Source: Isoetes taiwanensis
Taxonomy: Eukaryota > Streptophyta > Lycopodiopsida > Isoetales > Isoetaceae
Assembly (NCBI GenBank): GCA_021234155.1
Contig: JAJEKV010000015.1
Coordinates: 1,212,852-1,276,851 of the forward strand
Direction: 5' to 3'
Length of the DNA: 64,000 nucleotides
Part shown: one piece after another, positions 21,930-33,269 of the stretch
How the letters are laid out: every line of letters begins with the position of its first letter
How positions within the stretch are numbered: the first letter of the stretch is position 1
The notes under the pieces: generated by a model
Seen by the model: only the letters and a program-made list of their open reading frames with translations
Told to the model about the DNA's origin: nothing
Database searches by the model: none
Made by a program: the position numbers and the translations under genes

Positions 21930-23590
21930 AATGCTTTGGCGAGTTGCAGATTAAGCATCAATGCTTTGACAGGTGTTAGCAGCTGCTCCTTTATTTGTTA
22001 TATATGTCATTTCAAGTTATTTTATTTGTTGATTGAATGACATCGTTTTTCAGCCGTCATAGAATATGAAAAGAAAGCGTGTAATTGGCAGAAAGTTTGT
22101 TGTACTCAATGCTCTGGTAATAAATCTATTTTATTCAAAAGAAATTGTGTCTGTGTTATTTCCAGGTTTTTTTATGTCTCGTGTATACTGATGGAATCAT
22201 TGTTTGTGTTATCAGTTATAAGCAACTTGCTTTACCTGTGCGATATGATCATCCAATATTCAACATTCTTTCGAAATATTCAAAACAGAAAAACATTATT
22301 GTGAAGGTTCATGTCAATGGCATTCAATGATTGCATTTGAATTTAGTATGTAACATGTGTTAGAGTATGCAACTTATCTGGCAGACACTGCTCAAACACT
22401 GCTAATTCGATATGTAAAGTCTTTTTTTAAAGCAAGCTTTGTCGAATACTACCATCTGAATTTTGAATTATTTGCGAAGCTCCAAATGAATAACACTGTT
22501 CATTTGGTATTTGACCAGATCAATATTCATTAGTTGGCTGGCAATGCATCATTCACAAATTTAACTTTTTCTCTTCTTCGATCATCATGCCGAGAGACCA
22601 AGCATCAGATACGGCTACTGCAACTTTGATCTTCTAACAAATTACAGATCTCGATGCCATTATCCATCAATGGTCTCCTGCAATATAGCTTGAAACGTTC
22701 TAAAACAACCATGTATTCGACCTCCAGGTAGAAATCTTGTACCACCAATTCGACCTCCCTGTAGAAATCTTGTACCACCTAGTATATGATAACGGTAGGC
22801 TAATTTCAGTGCAAGCCACAATTCTCATGTGCATATGATCATAAGATATGAAAATCATTCAAAAACATGTGGTTGTTAAAGGGTTAAATCTATGTGAACA
22901 CAATAGTAGAAATTGACAAAAAATGGTATGCCCGCGGATCACATGAAATCCTTTAAACGGGACCAATATGATTTTTAACTAAGCATTGTGGAGATCAATG
23001 GAGCTAATCCTGCCAAAGCTTGAACTGTCGGGGTTATAAATACCTAGGGTCAATGCTCAAGCAATATTATGGTCAATGCTTTTAAAACAATGATTTCTAC
23101 TAAAGTGTTTTGCATGGTTGTAAAGGTTAGAAATTAAATAAGAAAAGTGACATAACAATTTGCAAGTCTCTATCGAACTTGAATTGAAATTTTATTAACT
23201 CGCAAATTGCCCTCATTTGTTTCTTTCTCAACATCAAAGTGATCTAGAGAAAACAACATTTAAAATGCAATACATCAAATAATAATGTGGAAGCATAATG
23301 TGTGTACATCCACAACTACAAACTAAGTTTGTCATCTTCACATGTAAAGTTCTAAGTTGATCATTTGTCTATCTCCATAATCCTGATATCACAACTATTC
23401 GAATCACAAGTATCATAATCCTGATATCCTAAAACTTCGAATCCACAAGGTTTATTCACAAGTTAATGTACTACTTGAATATTCAAGGTTTCTATAACCT
23501 CAACATCACAATCGTGTGCACTTGTAGGACCTGATATTACAAACCTTGAGATCATTTCCACCCTAGAAATTGGGATTGTAATTAATATCT
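21930..23590. other. No gene recognised
   Basis: A/T-rich sequence between the transposase-like ORF and the right-hand array. Short ORFs show no family features. A near-duplicate string (ttcgacctcc.tgtagaaatcttgtaccacc) occurs at about 22718 and 22748. Confidence 0.5.
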
Positions 23591-24351
23591 CAAATTATGT
23601 TTGTTAAGTTTAGATAAAACCAGTATAAAATACCATCAACTATAAAGAAAAAACCATGAAAGATTCGACTATATAGACTATGTTAGCTTCCATCTTACAA
23701 AGATTGACCAGCAAAACCATGTTAAAAACCACAAGTAATTTAAAATCATAATAACTTAGGAAAATAGATGTAAAACCACACAATGACTTAAATGTTCCGT
23801 AACAAAAACCACTAGCATTCTTTCTGAATAAGAAATTGCAAAAGTCAATCAACAAACCATATTAAAAAATTAGTAACAATTTGGCAAGTCATGTTAGCTT
23901 AGAAATTACTATGGAAAACCTCACATGAAAAATGCTATGTCTAGAACTACCAAAGTATTTATGGTCAAAAAACACTAACATTTTGGGATGTCGTGTTTTC
24001 TTGCAAAACTAGGATGAAAAACCACAAACAAAAACATGTTATTAAACTATATAAAAAGCCTTGAATTATTACCAGTTAAATCCGCTCCCAAAACCATCTA
24101 CACATGTTAAAAAACTAGTAAACATCCCTTTCTTACTCTCAATGTTGCAAACTGCATGATTAACCATCATGACATGTCAAACCAGTACCAAAAACCTTGA
24201 TAAGAACCTTTATCACTTTCAAATAACCATATTAGAGTATAAACTAGCATATAAAACCACATTCACATTTTAAAAACCACTTTAATATGTGGATTTTATT
24301 GAGAAAAAGTATTTTTGCTTAGAAAACCACTATCATAGTGGTTTTGTAGTG
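23590..24351 (-). repeat. Right subterminal array (inverted GTGGTTTT motifs)
   Basis: Plus-strand aaaaccac/aaaccac strings recur about every 30-50 bases across the region, the inverse orientation of the 12095-13330 array. The end carries AAAACCACTATCATAGTGGT continuing TTT (24323-24345), a palindrome with 10-bp arms and 3-base loop, then TTGTAGTG. Confidence 0.6.
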
Positions 24352-24352
24352 G

Positions 24353-25799
24353 TTATTTATAATGGTTAAATTTTTGGGCGCCTTGTGCTTCTGCCATGTC
24401 AAACCCCTCCACTGTTCCCATATCTGGATGATAATCTTCTCCAGCCTGCTCCTGGCCTATTGTAATGTCTTCAACATGCACCCTCCCAAACCTGGTACAT
24501 TCTTGGCCTGGCCTAACCTTCTCCTGGTCAAAGGGCCAGATACCAATGGCCCTAAAACCTGCCTTGATGTTGTGGGGTGTTAGGCCGCATGCAATCGATT
24601 GTGAAATCAATTCTGCTGTCTCCTCCCTCTTTGGTTCTGCCCTTCCTTTGCTAACCATGTAGGCAGCTCTAAGCCTCTTGAATGATGCCTTGAAAGGGGC
24701 AAAGCATGCCACATCTAGAGGTTGAAGTCTATGAGATGTGTGTGGAGGCAATAAGGCAAAGTGAATGCCCTTCTCTCTTGCTGCCAATATGACTTCCAGA
24801 TCTACATGGCTGCCATGACCATCCAAAATGATAAGATGAGGCTGATCTGGGGATACACCACCTGGAACTCTTGCTGCAAAATGTGACAGCCATGACTTAA
24901 ACAGTTCTGATGTCATCCAAGCCGAAGATTGGACAGCCTGAATGGCACCTTCTTCACATCTTGCAATGTTGTCCTGCCTCATGCGATTACCTTTAAAAAT
25001 ATACATGTTGGGGATCCTATACCCCTCAGCATTAATATAAACCAAAATTGTAACCCATTCCCTGTTGTTCATGACTACCTCACTCACCCTATTCCCCCCT
25101 TCCTAGCTATGATTTTCAGCCCCTTCACTTTCCCTGCCTGAATTTCAGTCTCATCAGCGTTCCATATCCTTGAGGCTGGGAAGACAAACTCAGCATAAAT
25201 CTGCTTAAGCCCGGCATAGAAGTTGTCGAGGTTCTCTTGGGTCATAGCACGGGCCCTAGCCACATCTAGGGTTTCTGGACTCCTGAGAGCAACTTCGGGG
25301 TGTCTTTGCTTAAAGAGCTTCCACCACTTACTGCCTGGTACTCCAGATATACCAAGACCCCCCTGCTCTAGCCATCTCTGCTGCCTTTTCCTTGACAGCA
25401 GATAGTGTAACCCCCATCCCTTGCTCTGCCCTGCTCTTCCTCCTCCTCTTGGAGAGTTGTCAATATTTGTGGATGGTTTGTTTGATTGTGGCTTGTTTGA
25501 CCATATAGCCAATCCCTGATTGTGGACTCTGGTATACCAGACCTCCTAGATGCCTCTCTAATCGAAATGTCAAGTTCGCTTACCTCTTCGAGGATGTCGA
25601 GCATTTGCTCCTCTGTCCATTGACCTTTCCTACTCGGCCTCCTTGGCATTGGACTGGTAGCAGCACTACCCACTGGTGCCCTCCTCTTTGTCCTGGGTGG
25701 GCAGACCCTCTTGGATGATGCCGGTCTCCTGGTACCTCTTTCAGCATCGGATTCTCTTCGTGCCCTCGTCGAAACCATGGCTACGTTCGTGTTCCTCAT
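24353..25799 (-). pseudogene. Pogo/Tigger-like (Tc1/mariner) transposase
   Basis: Three overlapping minus-strand frames carry the whole pogo domain order. The first (25799-about 25450) has a psq-type HTH, with QWTEEQMLDILEEVSELDIS then IREASRRSGIPESTIRDWL. The second (about 25440-25084) has a CENP-B-like HTH, KWWKLFKQRHPEVALRSPE, and the first catalytic Asp in WNADETEIQ. The third (25087-24353) has the second Asp in ILDGHGSHVDLE and the third in HRLQPLDVACFAPFK. All three DDD residues survive, but frame changes near 25440 and 25085 break the gene. The open frame stops at 24353, directly at the proposed end of the CACTA-like element. The basic C-terminal region may lie at 10.7-12.0 kb. Confidence 0.85.
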
Positions 25800-25964
25800 A
25801 GCCTTCTCTCGAGAACATATGAACTATGAAAGGAGGGCAAGATTTTATGTCCATGGAAGCCATAGCGGGAGTCGGAGAATTGAATTCAGAAGAATGCAAT
25901 CGAGTGCTAGTTTTGGGTGCCAATTCGTTTCAAATCGGCATTGAGTTCGTTTCAAATCGGCATG

Positions 25965-26050
25965 CTCAGGGTATTGTGATGTTCCCCTAAAATATACGGT
26001 ATGTATACGTATATTTTGGGCCACGTCACCATACAAATCCATTGTATTTA
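25965..26050 (+). repeat. Dispersed repeat, copy 1
   Basis: The block tgtgatgttccc...aaatatac...acgtatatt.t followed by ggccacgtcaccatacaa is matched by the reverse complement of 42585-42655. The match fades on both sides. It may be part of an LTR or a MITE. Confidence 0.65.
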
Positions 26051-26099
26051 GATTTGTATGACAATTAGGTAGGTTCAAGTCACATTAAAATGTAACTTG

Positions 26100-27440
26100 A
26101 TTAATCTTAGGAAAGGATATCTCCACGTGGCACTACCTGATTGGGGTAACCGGCCAGGTGTTCGCATCCCATTGGGCAAGGTGTCAACCCTAACCCTAAC
26201 TTAGCCTACAAATACCTAACCCTAAACTGGAAGACACTTTTGCTCCTCCCACTCTTGAGGCTATTGTCACGCCCGAAGTTCAGAATCAAGATCCAGAAGT
26301 TGCATCATAGCACGGTTTAGCGGCCCAAGCAGCGTGGACGTGTTAGATTGAGTTGCAGTGATCTCGAACCTTGAAGAATCGATGGAGACTCTGGGAGCAG
26401 GAGGCAATGCGTCAGGAGCAGGTATTTTGAAGCAGTTTCAGCTATAGAGATGAAGTAGAGTCATGTGTTCTAGTAGAGCCTTCCTAGAATCACTATTTCA
26501 CCTCATGAGCCGAATCAATGAACCCTAACTCCCTAGTTAGATTCATGTGATTAGGTTAGATCTTATTCTTATTGTTCATATGTTATGGATATGATATGGT
26601 TGATCTCTTATTATGCTCCTCATGTATTGGGAAGGGGGGTAGAGACCTAGCAGCCTTATGTATGATGCTTCTAGATAGACCCATACTACCTATTATATGC
26701 GGCCTGTGCATAGAGCCCACCGGACTAAGGGAGTTATGGATTGACTGAGCACCAGATAACGGGATCAGTGACGAGATGGTGGAATAGTCCCTGCTGAGCG
26801 CGGCTACTGGGGACTTGGTGCGCACTAGGCCTATGGTCGGTCACTTCGTGCGGGCCGGGCATGGGTTCGTCACCCCCTGGATCAATGGTGCCGCCCTGAT
26901 CCTGAAGAGCTGCAGGTGTCGGCCTGGTTCTTGCTTTTGGGGGGTTAAAGACGTGAACGGACGTGTGTCGCCACGATCCTCTAGTCGCCCATCGAGTCAC
27001 TGATTTCCGGGAAGGGGAGATGTAACCCGACCTTGCCTCATCGGACCAGGGAGATGCAACCTGGAGTAGTCTCTTCGGGTGATCCCAAGAGATTGCGTAT
27101 CCGGCAGGCTACAGTCACGCCATAGCTCGATTTAGCCCTTCTGCAAAGTATGCACAGGAGGGGCGGATGGAGTGGTCAACCCTTAGCCATTGTCTTATAG
27201 CCAGCCCTGCCATTGTTTATACTTCCGTCTGTATCTATCTTGAGACCCTAGCCGTCAGTATACTTTCCCCATGAGTCAGAGCTTGGGTAGAAGCTTTCCT
27301 GTTTTATGGTATATTGATCCTTCTGACGATTCTATGGATGGATGGATTGAGCTACCCTTCGAGGTAGACGTATTATTATTGTTGTTAGTTGCTAGTACTG
27401 ACATTTAGTTTATATGCTTCCGCTGATGTTAGGAGCCCAT
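26100..27440 (+). repeat. LTR-like region, copy C (longest)
   Basis: The part 27113-27440 matches the fragments at 3243-3443 (inverted) and 100-310. Upstream, 26200-27100 has no coding match but includes a short telomere-like ccctaaccctaac (about 26187) and a TACAAATACC string that could be promoter-like. I read this as an old LTR or untranslated retrotransposon sequence; its borders are not defined. Confidence 0.4.
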
Positions 27441-29600
27441 AGGGGACGGGCGCGCGAGACACCTCCGTGTCCCTTACCGTTCTGGCCATCCCCAGAACGG
27501 GATAGATGGAGGGCCCATCCAGTAGACGACATTGGGTGGGGGATTTTCCGTGGAGTATACGACAGATGCCGTATATTTTACGGGGAGCGTCACAGGTATT
27601 TTCTCCAGCACGGACGTGGTCATCCAGTGCACGAGTATGGTCACCCAGGGCACGGTGCCTGGGACCTTCACTCACGACAAAGGCCACTGCAGGCACGATT
27701 GATGGACGCTGGAGTCTCGGTTGACGGAACCCCAGATAATGACACCTAACCACAAAATGACGGTACATAGACACGGATACCCATGGCAGCATGACGATAA
27801 GCCACGAAGGGACGGAGGGGGCTGACCCATGCTCCGAGGTGGGGTCACGGCAGAGGGCGACCATACCCTAGTCTTTTTTTGCTTAACGTCGATTTTCTAA
27901 AAGTTGTTGCTCAATTTTATGAAGTGTTCATTATTGCACATTAATAATGAAGTAATTTCCCACTATGGTCAACCGTATTTCCACAAGGATTGTCGCTGTA
28001 GTCACTCTGTGTTTACTGGCAGCTCATTCTTTTTCATATATTCATAACAAGAATAAGGTGTTGTTGTATACGGTCTATCACTTGAATTTTCTGAATTTCC
28101 ACTTGAGTCTGTGCATTAAGCCACGAGTTCCTTGGCACCTAGAAGTAGTGTGGGGGTGTGATAGGGAGAGGGTGAAGGTTGGGGCGGGGATGGAGTAGCT
28201 TCATTGATCGACATGATTGTTGTCTTGTGGCGTTTGTGCATTAAGGCACGAGCTGAGAGTTGCTTGGCGCCTAGACGTAGTGCACGCTATGCATGTGGGG
28301 GCGTGATAGGGTGAGGGTGTGGATTTCGTGCTCCATAATATGCCCCTGCGATGGCATCTGGAAGGTACCGAGAATTTGGATGGTACGTGATAGGGCTTTA
28401 TGGTGGCATTATTGATCGATGCTACTGAAGGTTTTCACGTTTGAGAAGAGTACACTGTTCTAGTCTTTCTTTTTTCTTTTTTTGATGGCGAAAATATGTA
28501 CTAATATACAAATCTTACATTGAGCATCCCGAAATGGGATGTTGATAGGAAAAATTACAACAAAGTGAGGATTACCACATAACTAGTTGCCTTCAACGAG
28601 GCTTAGATTCTATATGGAAGTAGCAACCGATTTCAAGCAGCAAGAGCTGAGGAGAGTATCCCACTGAGATAGAGATCCGCTATGGGACATTAGGGCAGGT
28701 ATCAAACAAGTCATATACAAGTCACATTTAATTAAAGTGGGTCTCATGTCATTCCCACTTTTTTTTGGAACCCTGTTATTTTACACAAAAAGGACGAGGG
28801 AAAAGTACTTGGACTCCATAATTGTCCAGAATTTGAATATTTCTCTCTTAGGGTGGGTCCAATCTTTCCCCCTGTTTTCTCGGATCGCGAGTTGAGAACA
28901 AGAAGAATACAACTCAAACAAAGGAATTTCATTACACATTGAAACCAAAGTTGTAGTTAAAAAAGAATTTTTATTAATAAATTGAATAGTTACAATGTAT
29001 TTTACATTGGACGTAGAGACCATGGCGGTCTTGCTGTCACTACAGTTACATCATCATGGTAGGTGGTCCACCTTAGGGGAAGAACATGCGGGGCTTCTTC
29101 TTGCCGTCTGTAAGCTTTGGGGGCAACCTGAAAAAGGTGGAATGCCTCACGAAGAGGTGCCTCGTGAGCCACCCGCTGACCTGTCCACCCGATTTCTCCA
29201 ATCTTCTCTCGCATCTTTTCATCAATCGCCGGGTTGGATATGCTCGTTCCCCAACCTCCATGGATGTCATGCAATGCTTGCAAGATCCTTTGAGCTTTCT
29301 GGACTTGCGAAATGTTCTTCCTCTCTTCTTCATCCCTTGAGGTTCCATAGCGCCTGCAATCACGAGCAGGCTTATCCCAAAGCCCTAGTAAGAGTGTAGC
29401 CTGAGCAGGATCTGTGCTAGAGCGGGATCTCTGCCGCCGGAAGCGGGATCTGTGTCGCCTGGAGCAGTAAGAGTGTAGCCTGAGCAGGATCTGTGACTGA
29501 GGGGGATCTGTGCCTGAACCACCTGGAGCAAAGAGAGTCCATGATTAACAATTACGGTGCCATCAGTCATAAGAAGAAAAGAATAGAGAATTCAAAATAG
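27440..29600. other. No gene recognised
   Basis: 27440-27870 is GC-richer and has several overlapping short ORFs on both strands without family features. 28440-28760 has a T-rich start followed by tactaatatacaaatcttaca and gcatcccgaaatgggatg, similar in style to the 3' end of plant LINEs read on the minus strand. A minus-strand ORF at 29002-29283 (HGGWGTSISNPAIDEKMREK) has a protein-like composition but no family I recognise. Confidence 0.35.
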
Positions 29601-29608
29601 ATTGGAGA

Positions 29609-29985
29609 GCATTTATTCCATATAGCTGCATCCAATCACACAAAGAAACGTACAAATGGTCTCATCAACGGGACACGCAGTGCCTTTCTCAACTCGCGAG
29701 TCAAGAAAGGACCATTTTCATTACAGAATATGGCTGCATCCAATCACACAAACCAGCCAAATAGTCTCATCTTTGGGACAAGCAGTGCTTTTCTTGACTC
29801 ACGCATCGAGAAAAGCTCTGGAAAGGGAATGTACAACCATTTTCATTACAGAATATAGCTGCATCCAATCACATAAAGAAGCATACAAATGGTCTCATCA
29901 TTGGGACAAGCATGCCTTTCTCGACTCGCCACGAAAACTCAATGTACAAGTATTTTCATTACAAAATATAGTACAATTATTCACG
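29609..29985. repeat. Three-copy tandem repeat with palindromic core
   Basis: Copies share agctgcatccaatcacac..aa, caaatggtctcatc, gggacaagcagtgc and cattttcattacagaatat, at spacings of about 100 and 128 bases. Each holds a self-complementary core: gcctttctcaactcgcgagt followed by caagaaagg, gcttttcttgactcacgcatcgagaaaagc (both near-palindromes), and a decayed third copy. The same core occurs in the intron of the neighbouring HAD-like gene. Confidence 0.8.
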
Positions 29986-30916
29986 TGTCTACAAAATTCA
30001 CAGAACTTTGCTATCTGAAAACAGAGGTCACTCTTCTTGATCACCATAATATTTCTCGTCCATAGCTCTCATGATCGCGCTGCTCTCTGGATCGACCTGC
30101 TTGAGCTTCTGATAGTTCCTAATCACATCGGCCACAAGAATGGAAAATAGGGATTTTGCCAACACCGGAAGGAGATTGGAAGACAACCACCTATCCGTTT
30201 CATGCTCTTCTGATCGATAACTCTTTGCAATGATTGTATTGTCCGAGTTATGATAGCACTTGTAGGCGGAGTCATCTATGATCAGCGTGTTGTGTTTGTT
30301 AAAATCCGGTATGCTTCATAAACCTTTTTCAGCCTTTTCACCATAATAGGCTTCCCCTTTATGATGGCCGGATCAAGGTCTGACATATGCTCAATCCTTT
30401 CGTTTCCCCAAACAAACTTGAACTTCAAAACTGGCACGCCGAGAACACCAAGGAGACAACATTTTTCTTTGTCATACAAGACCATATGGCCACTTTGAAT
30501 CCCCGTTCCAGGCACCATTCAATAATTTCCTTTGCTCTAGGACGAGGATACACGATTTTAGACCCTACTTTTGTCGGCTTCTGCGAGATGTTAAGCTCAG
30601 GGATGTCACCATCATGGTAAACTGTAGCCAAGACTCCATTGACGTCAAAAATTACAAGTTTGGTGGGCCTCCCTGAATCCCAGTTCATGTTTAGCTCTGA
30701 CCATATTTCTTCTTGATCGGGATCCATATGAGGGATCATTATTCTTTCAGGTCCTTTCTTGATGGTCGCACTATCTTCTACTGGACTGCCTTTTTTGGAT
30801 GCAGTGTCCTCGTGTAGAATTGAATCGCTAGCAGATCCCTGTAATAGCGACAATGATCCAGATTGGTTGCACTCGATGTCCCTGGAATGATGAAAGCCGT
30901 CAGTTACGAAATGAGG

Positions 30917-30938
30917 TTCTCGACTCACGAGTCGAGAA
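30917..30938. repeat. Intronic palindrome 1
   Basis: TTCTCGACTC and GAGTCGAGAA are perfect arms separated by AC. It lies in the intron of the HAD-like gene. Confidence 0.95.
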
Positions 30939-30958
30939 AGGAAAAAGTTAAAGACTCA

Positions 30959-30992
30959 GAGGGTTTCTCGACTTGCGAGTCGAGAAACCCTC
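30959..30992. repeat. Intronic palindrome 2
   Basis: GAGGGTTTCTCGACT (30959-30973) and AGTCGAGAAACCCTC (30978-30992) are perfect 15-bp arms around the loop TGCG. It lies 20 bases from palindrome 1 and shares its CTCGACT..AGTCGAG core. Confidence 0.95.
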
Positions 30993-31134
30993 GAAAAGCA
31001 AAGTAAACTCACCTCAATCTCAGATTCTCCATTATTTGTTCCGCTGTTCATCTAAACCTTGGACATCTCCGTCATCTTTATCTCCCTGGCTGTCAGCTTT
31101 GTCTCTATCATCTTTGTCCTTACTACTTCAAGCT

Positions 31135-32244
31135 GTCTTCCTGTCTTGAAAACGGTCATGAAGCAGGTCCAGGTATGACCGAATAGTCTCAACCATGTCC
31201 TTTTTCCTAACTACAGATATTGGTTTCATTCCATATAGCATAGCCCCCTGAGAGAACAGGCCATTCATATACCACTCGCATATACAATTTGATCTCCCTC
31301 GACCAAGCTGGTTATGAAGTACTTGATAACTCTCGGTCGGATATGAATTCTATGTATTGGATCTGTCGCACCATCAGTGCTGACTTTGTCAATCGATGGC
31401 ACATCCTCCATAAATCTGCCGCCCTTCCAGGGTTCCATATGCTCATGAGAAATCATGAACTTATTGAGATAGTAGTGCTCGCTTGACCACCACTTGTCCA
31501 GGCCTGCGTTCGATCTGGAAACTAGAACCAAAACTATGTTGACAAAACTTGGTGCCTTTGGCAAGCCAAGTCTACACTCATATTCCAGTTTGTATATGGA
31601 ATACAAGACCTTGTTGGTGAAATTAATATCCGCTGCCCATTGTGACACAGCAGTTGTCTGATTGTCGGCATGCAAAAGATAAGGAAACTAAAAGTATCTA
31701 GCTCGGTCATGTACAGACACATCTTATACCACTGCTCAATGTCAGCTTTTTCATAAAATAGGGTGGGGTCTTCGATCATATTCATGGCAAATAGTGCCAC
31801 GGGCCCAGTCGCCAGTTCCAGACCACCGAACCCCTTGTGAACCAAGGTTACCAAGAAGGGAGGGGAGCTATCGTCTGTCTTAAATGGGACCACCCCGAAT
31901 CCAAGCTTCCGCTTCAGAAGTGCCATAGCACGTTCAGGAAAGGGGGTGCTTTTGACGTTATGCTTTAGCTTCGTGTTGATGTAGGGTTGATATAGCCAGT
32001 TCAACTCCTTCATGTCATCCTCATCAAGTGCCGCCTTCTCCTTATAATAAAATGCTTCTGGCCAAATCCTAGTGATCTCATTCTTATATGGAACTTTCTG
32101 CTTCAAAGGTGATGCTTCTGCCAAGGATTGCCTTGAAAAATTGGCACTAGGCAGAGCCAGAGCTTGCCTAAAATGCCGACCCAAAATGCATTCCACTCTT
32201 GAATTGCTGGTGAAATTTGAAATAAAAAATTGCTCTAGAAGCAA
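31135..32244 (-). pseudogene. Broken unknown ORF upstream of the HAD-like gene
   Basis: The minus strand holds a long frame without ATG (32244-about 31680) with KNEITRIWPEAFYYKEKAAL, NWLYQPYINTKLKHN, LGFGVVPFKTDDSSPPFLVT and IEQWYKMCLYMTELDTF. After a frame change it continues to about 31270 with SQWAADINFTNKVLYSIYKL and WWSSEHYYLNKFMISHE. A further change leads to NGLFSQGAMLYGMKPISVV and a stop near 31135. A tttcaccag acceptor-like site at about 32205 could mark the exon start. The family is not recognised. The composition is protein-like, and the same-strand head-to-tail position next to the HAD-like gene may mean one composite, perhaps transposon-borne, gene. Confidence 0.4.
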
Positions 32245-33070
32245 GAATTACCCTTCAAAATCCGAGCCTTGAATCTGCAAAATCTGTAAGTTTATTTTCA
32301 AAATCTGTAAAATAAAACCCTCCCAGATGCGCTATCATTTTAGCTTAAATGGACAGGGCGAGTGATTTTTTGCTGCTTAAGCAATCCATAGAGCATCGAA
32401 GTCGAAATAGTGATGGGCAACATGTCTTAAACTTCTGAATCTGCTAGAAACCTCTCTTGAAGGCTTATTGGAGTAGGGCTTAGTGCAAATTCGGCAAGGG
32501 GAAAAGCATCTCACTGTGTTGCATCTCCTCCCGCCGAATCTTCTTTAGCCCTGTTTTCATCTGAATGTTCTATGCTCATCCGAGTTCACCAGTGAAGGCC
32601 AAAACCTCCTCAGAAATCCGAAGGCTTTCTTCCGCCCACTTAGGTATACACTGAAACAACTGTAGAATCAAAGCTTGCAAGCTCATGCTAATTCATTATC
32701 GCAGCCAAATCTCTTCTCAATCAATCGCTATCAAACCATTTCTCACAGCTCTGCCCTCCTGCCTGCAATAATGAAAGGGGAAAAAAGCTTAACTGGTGCC
32801 TGCCAATGCGAAATGGCCATCAGACTAGTTAAACTATAAATCTTCTCTCGCATAACAAAGGTTTTTCCCACTCTCATACGTCTCTCCCACTTTCAATCAC
32901 CTCCCTCTCCCCTCTCTCATCTCTCTCATCATTTTATTTTCCTCTCCCAAAAAAAGTTTCAATCATGTGGAGAAAAATATATATAAAAGTTCCCCCCCGT
33001 ACCAGTCACGGGGCCCTTTTAGGTACTTTTTAGTCACTAAATAATACTTTTAAAAAACATCCACTATAGA
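32245..33070. other. No gene recognised
   Basis: Mixed sequence. A pyrimidine-rich tract of ctctccc/tctcatc units runs at about 32870-32950. No ORF of interest. Confidence 0.5.
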
Positions 33071-33260
33071 TCATCTGGTTACCTTCAGAGCATTGATGGA
33101 TTCTGTCATAGGTAAGAAAAAACCCATGTTTGCATTATTTGTTGATTTCATAAAGGCCTTCAATACGGTGCAAAGGAGTAATCTCTGGCAGCGCATGGAC
33201 AAGCTTGGAGTCCCTATGTAATATCAATTAGTCAAAACGCTACACGATATCCTTGTAGCA
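33070..33260 (+). pseudogene. Non-LTR reverse transcriptase fragment
   Basis: One plus-strand frame reads STIDHLVTFRALMD, then ALFVDFIKAFNTVQRSNLWQ and RMDKLGVPM. This is the RT palm start of LINE-type elements, FVDF.KAFDTV, with the catalytic Asp in FVDF. A stop after GVPM and loss of both sides make it a relic. It belongs to the same RT type as 34064-35745. Confidence 0.8.
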
Positions 33261-33269
33261 TTTTGGAAG

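Larger units (their letters stand above)
12095..24351. mobile_element. Candidate 12.3-kb CACTA (En/Spm)-like DNA transposon
   Basis: The left end reads GTT|CACTAGGG (TSD 12092-12094, element from 12095) and the right end TTGTAGTG|GTT (element to 24351, TSD 24352-24354). This gives CACTA...TAGTG termini with a 3-bp GTT duplication, as known for CACTA elements. Behind each end lies a long degenerate array of gtggt/gtggtttt motifs, plus-oriented on the left and inverted (aaaaccac) on the right. Inside are a minus-strand gene with an En/Spm-like C-terminal block and a plus-strand ORF like the C-terminal half of a CACTA transposase. The terminal inverted repeats agree well only over the first five bases. 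The exact ends are therefore tentative, while the element type is better supported. Confidence 0.5.
30028..31032 (-). pseudogene. HAD-superfamily FCP1/NIF-like phosphatase, frame-broken
   Basis: A short exon 1 (31032-31013) starts at ATG and ends at AG|gtgagt. The intron (31012-30882) ends in tccag, and exon 2 starts at 30881 in matching phase. Exon 2 encodes a Ser/Asp-rich leader and then LVIFDVNGVLATVY, HAD motif I in which the nucleophile Asp stands in DVNGV. YPRPRAKEIIEWCLERGFKV and AIWS (motif II region) follow. After a frame change near 30450 comes KFKFVWGNERIEH, and after another near 30310 comes TLIIDDSAYKCYHNSD with the motif IV DD. The stop is at 30028. FCP1/NIF domains dephosphorylate proteins such as the RNA polymerase II tail. 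The two frame breaks suggest a pseudogene unless they are sequence errors. Confidence 0.65.

Noticed and set aside
26185-26225. Interstitial telomere repeat (ccctaaccctaac)
   Set aside because: Only two to three short units occur and the surrounding sequence is LTR-like; too short to call.
27385-27864. Overlapping ORFs of 65-159 codons on both strands
   Set aside because: High local GC reduces stops; nothing is recognisable and the frames overlap each other on opposite strands.
29002-29283. Minus-strand ORF with HGGWGTSISNPAIDEKMREK
   Set aside because: Protein-like but isolated, with no start, intron borders or recognised family; not enough to annotate as a gene.
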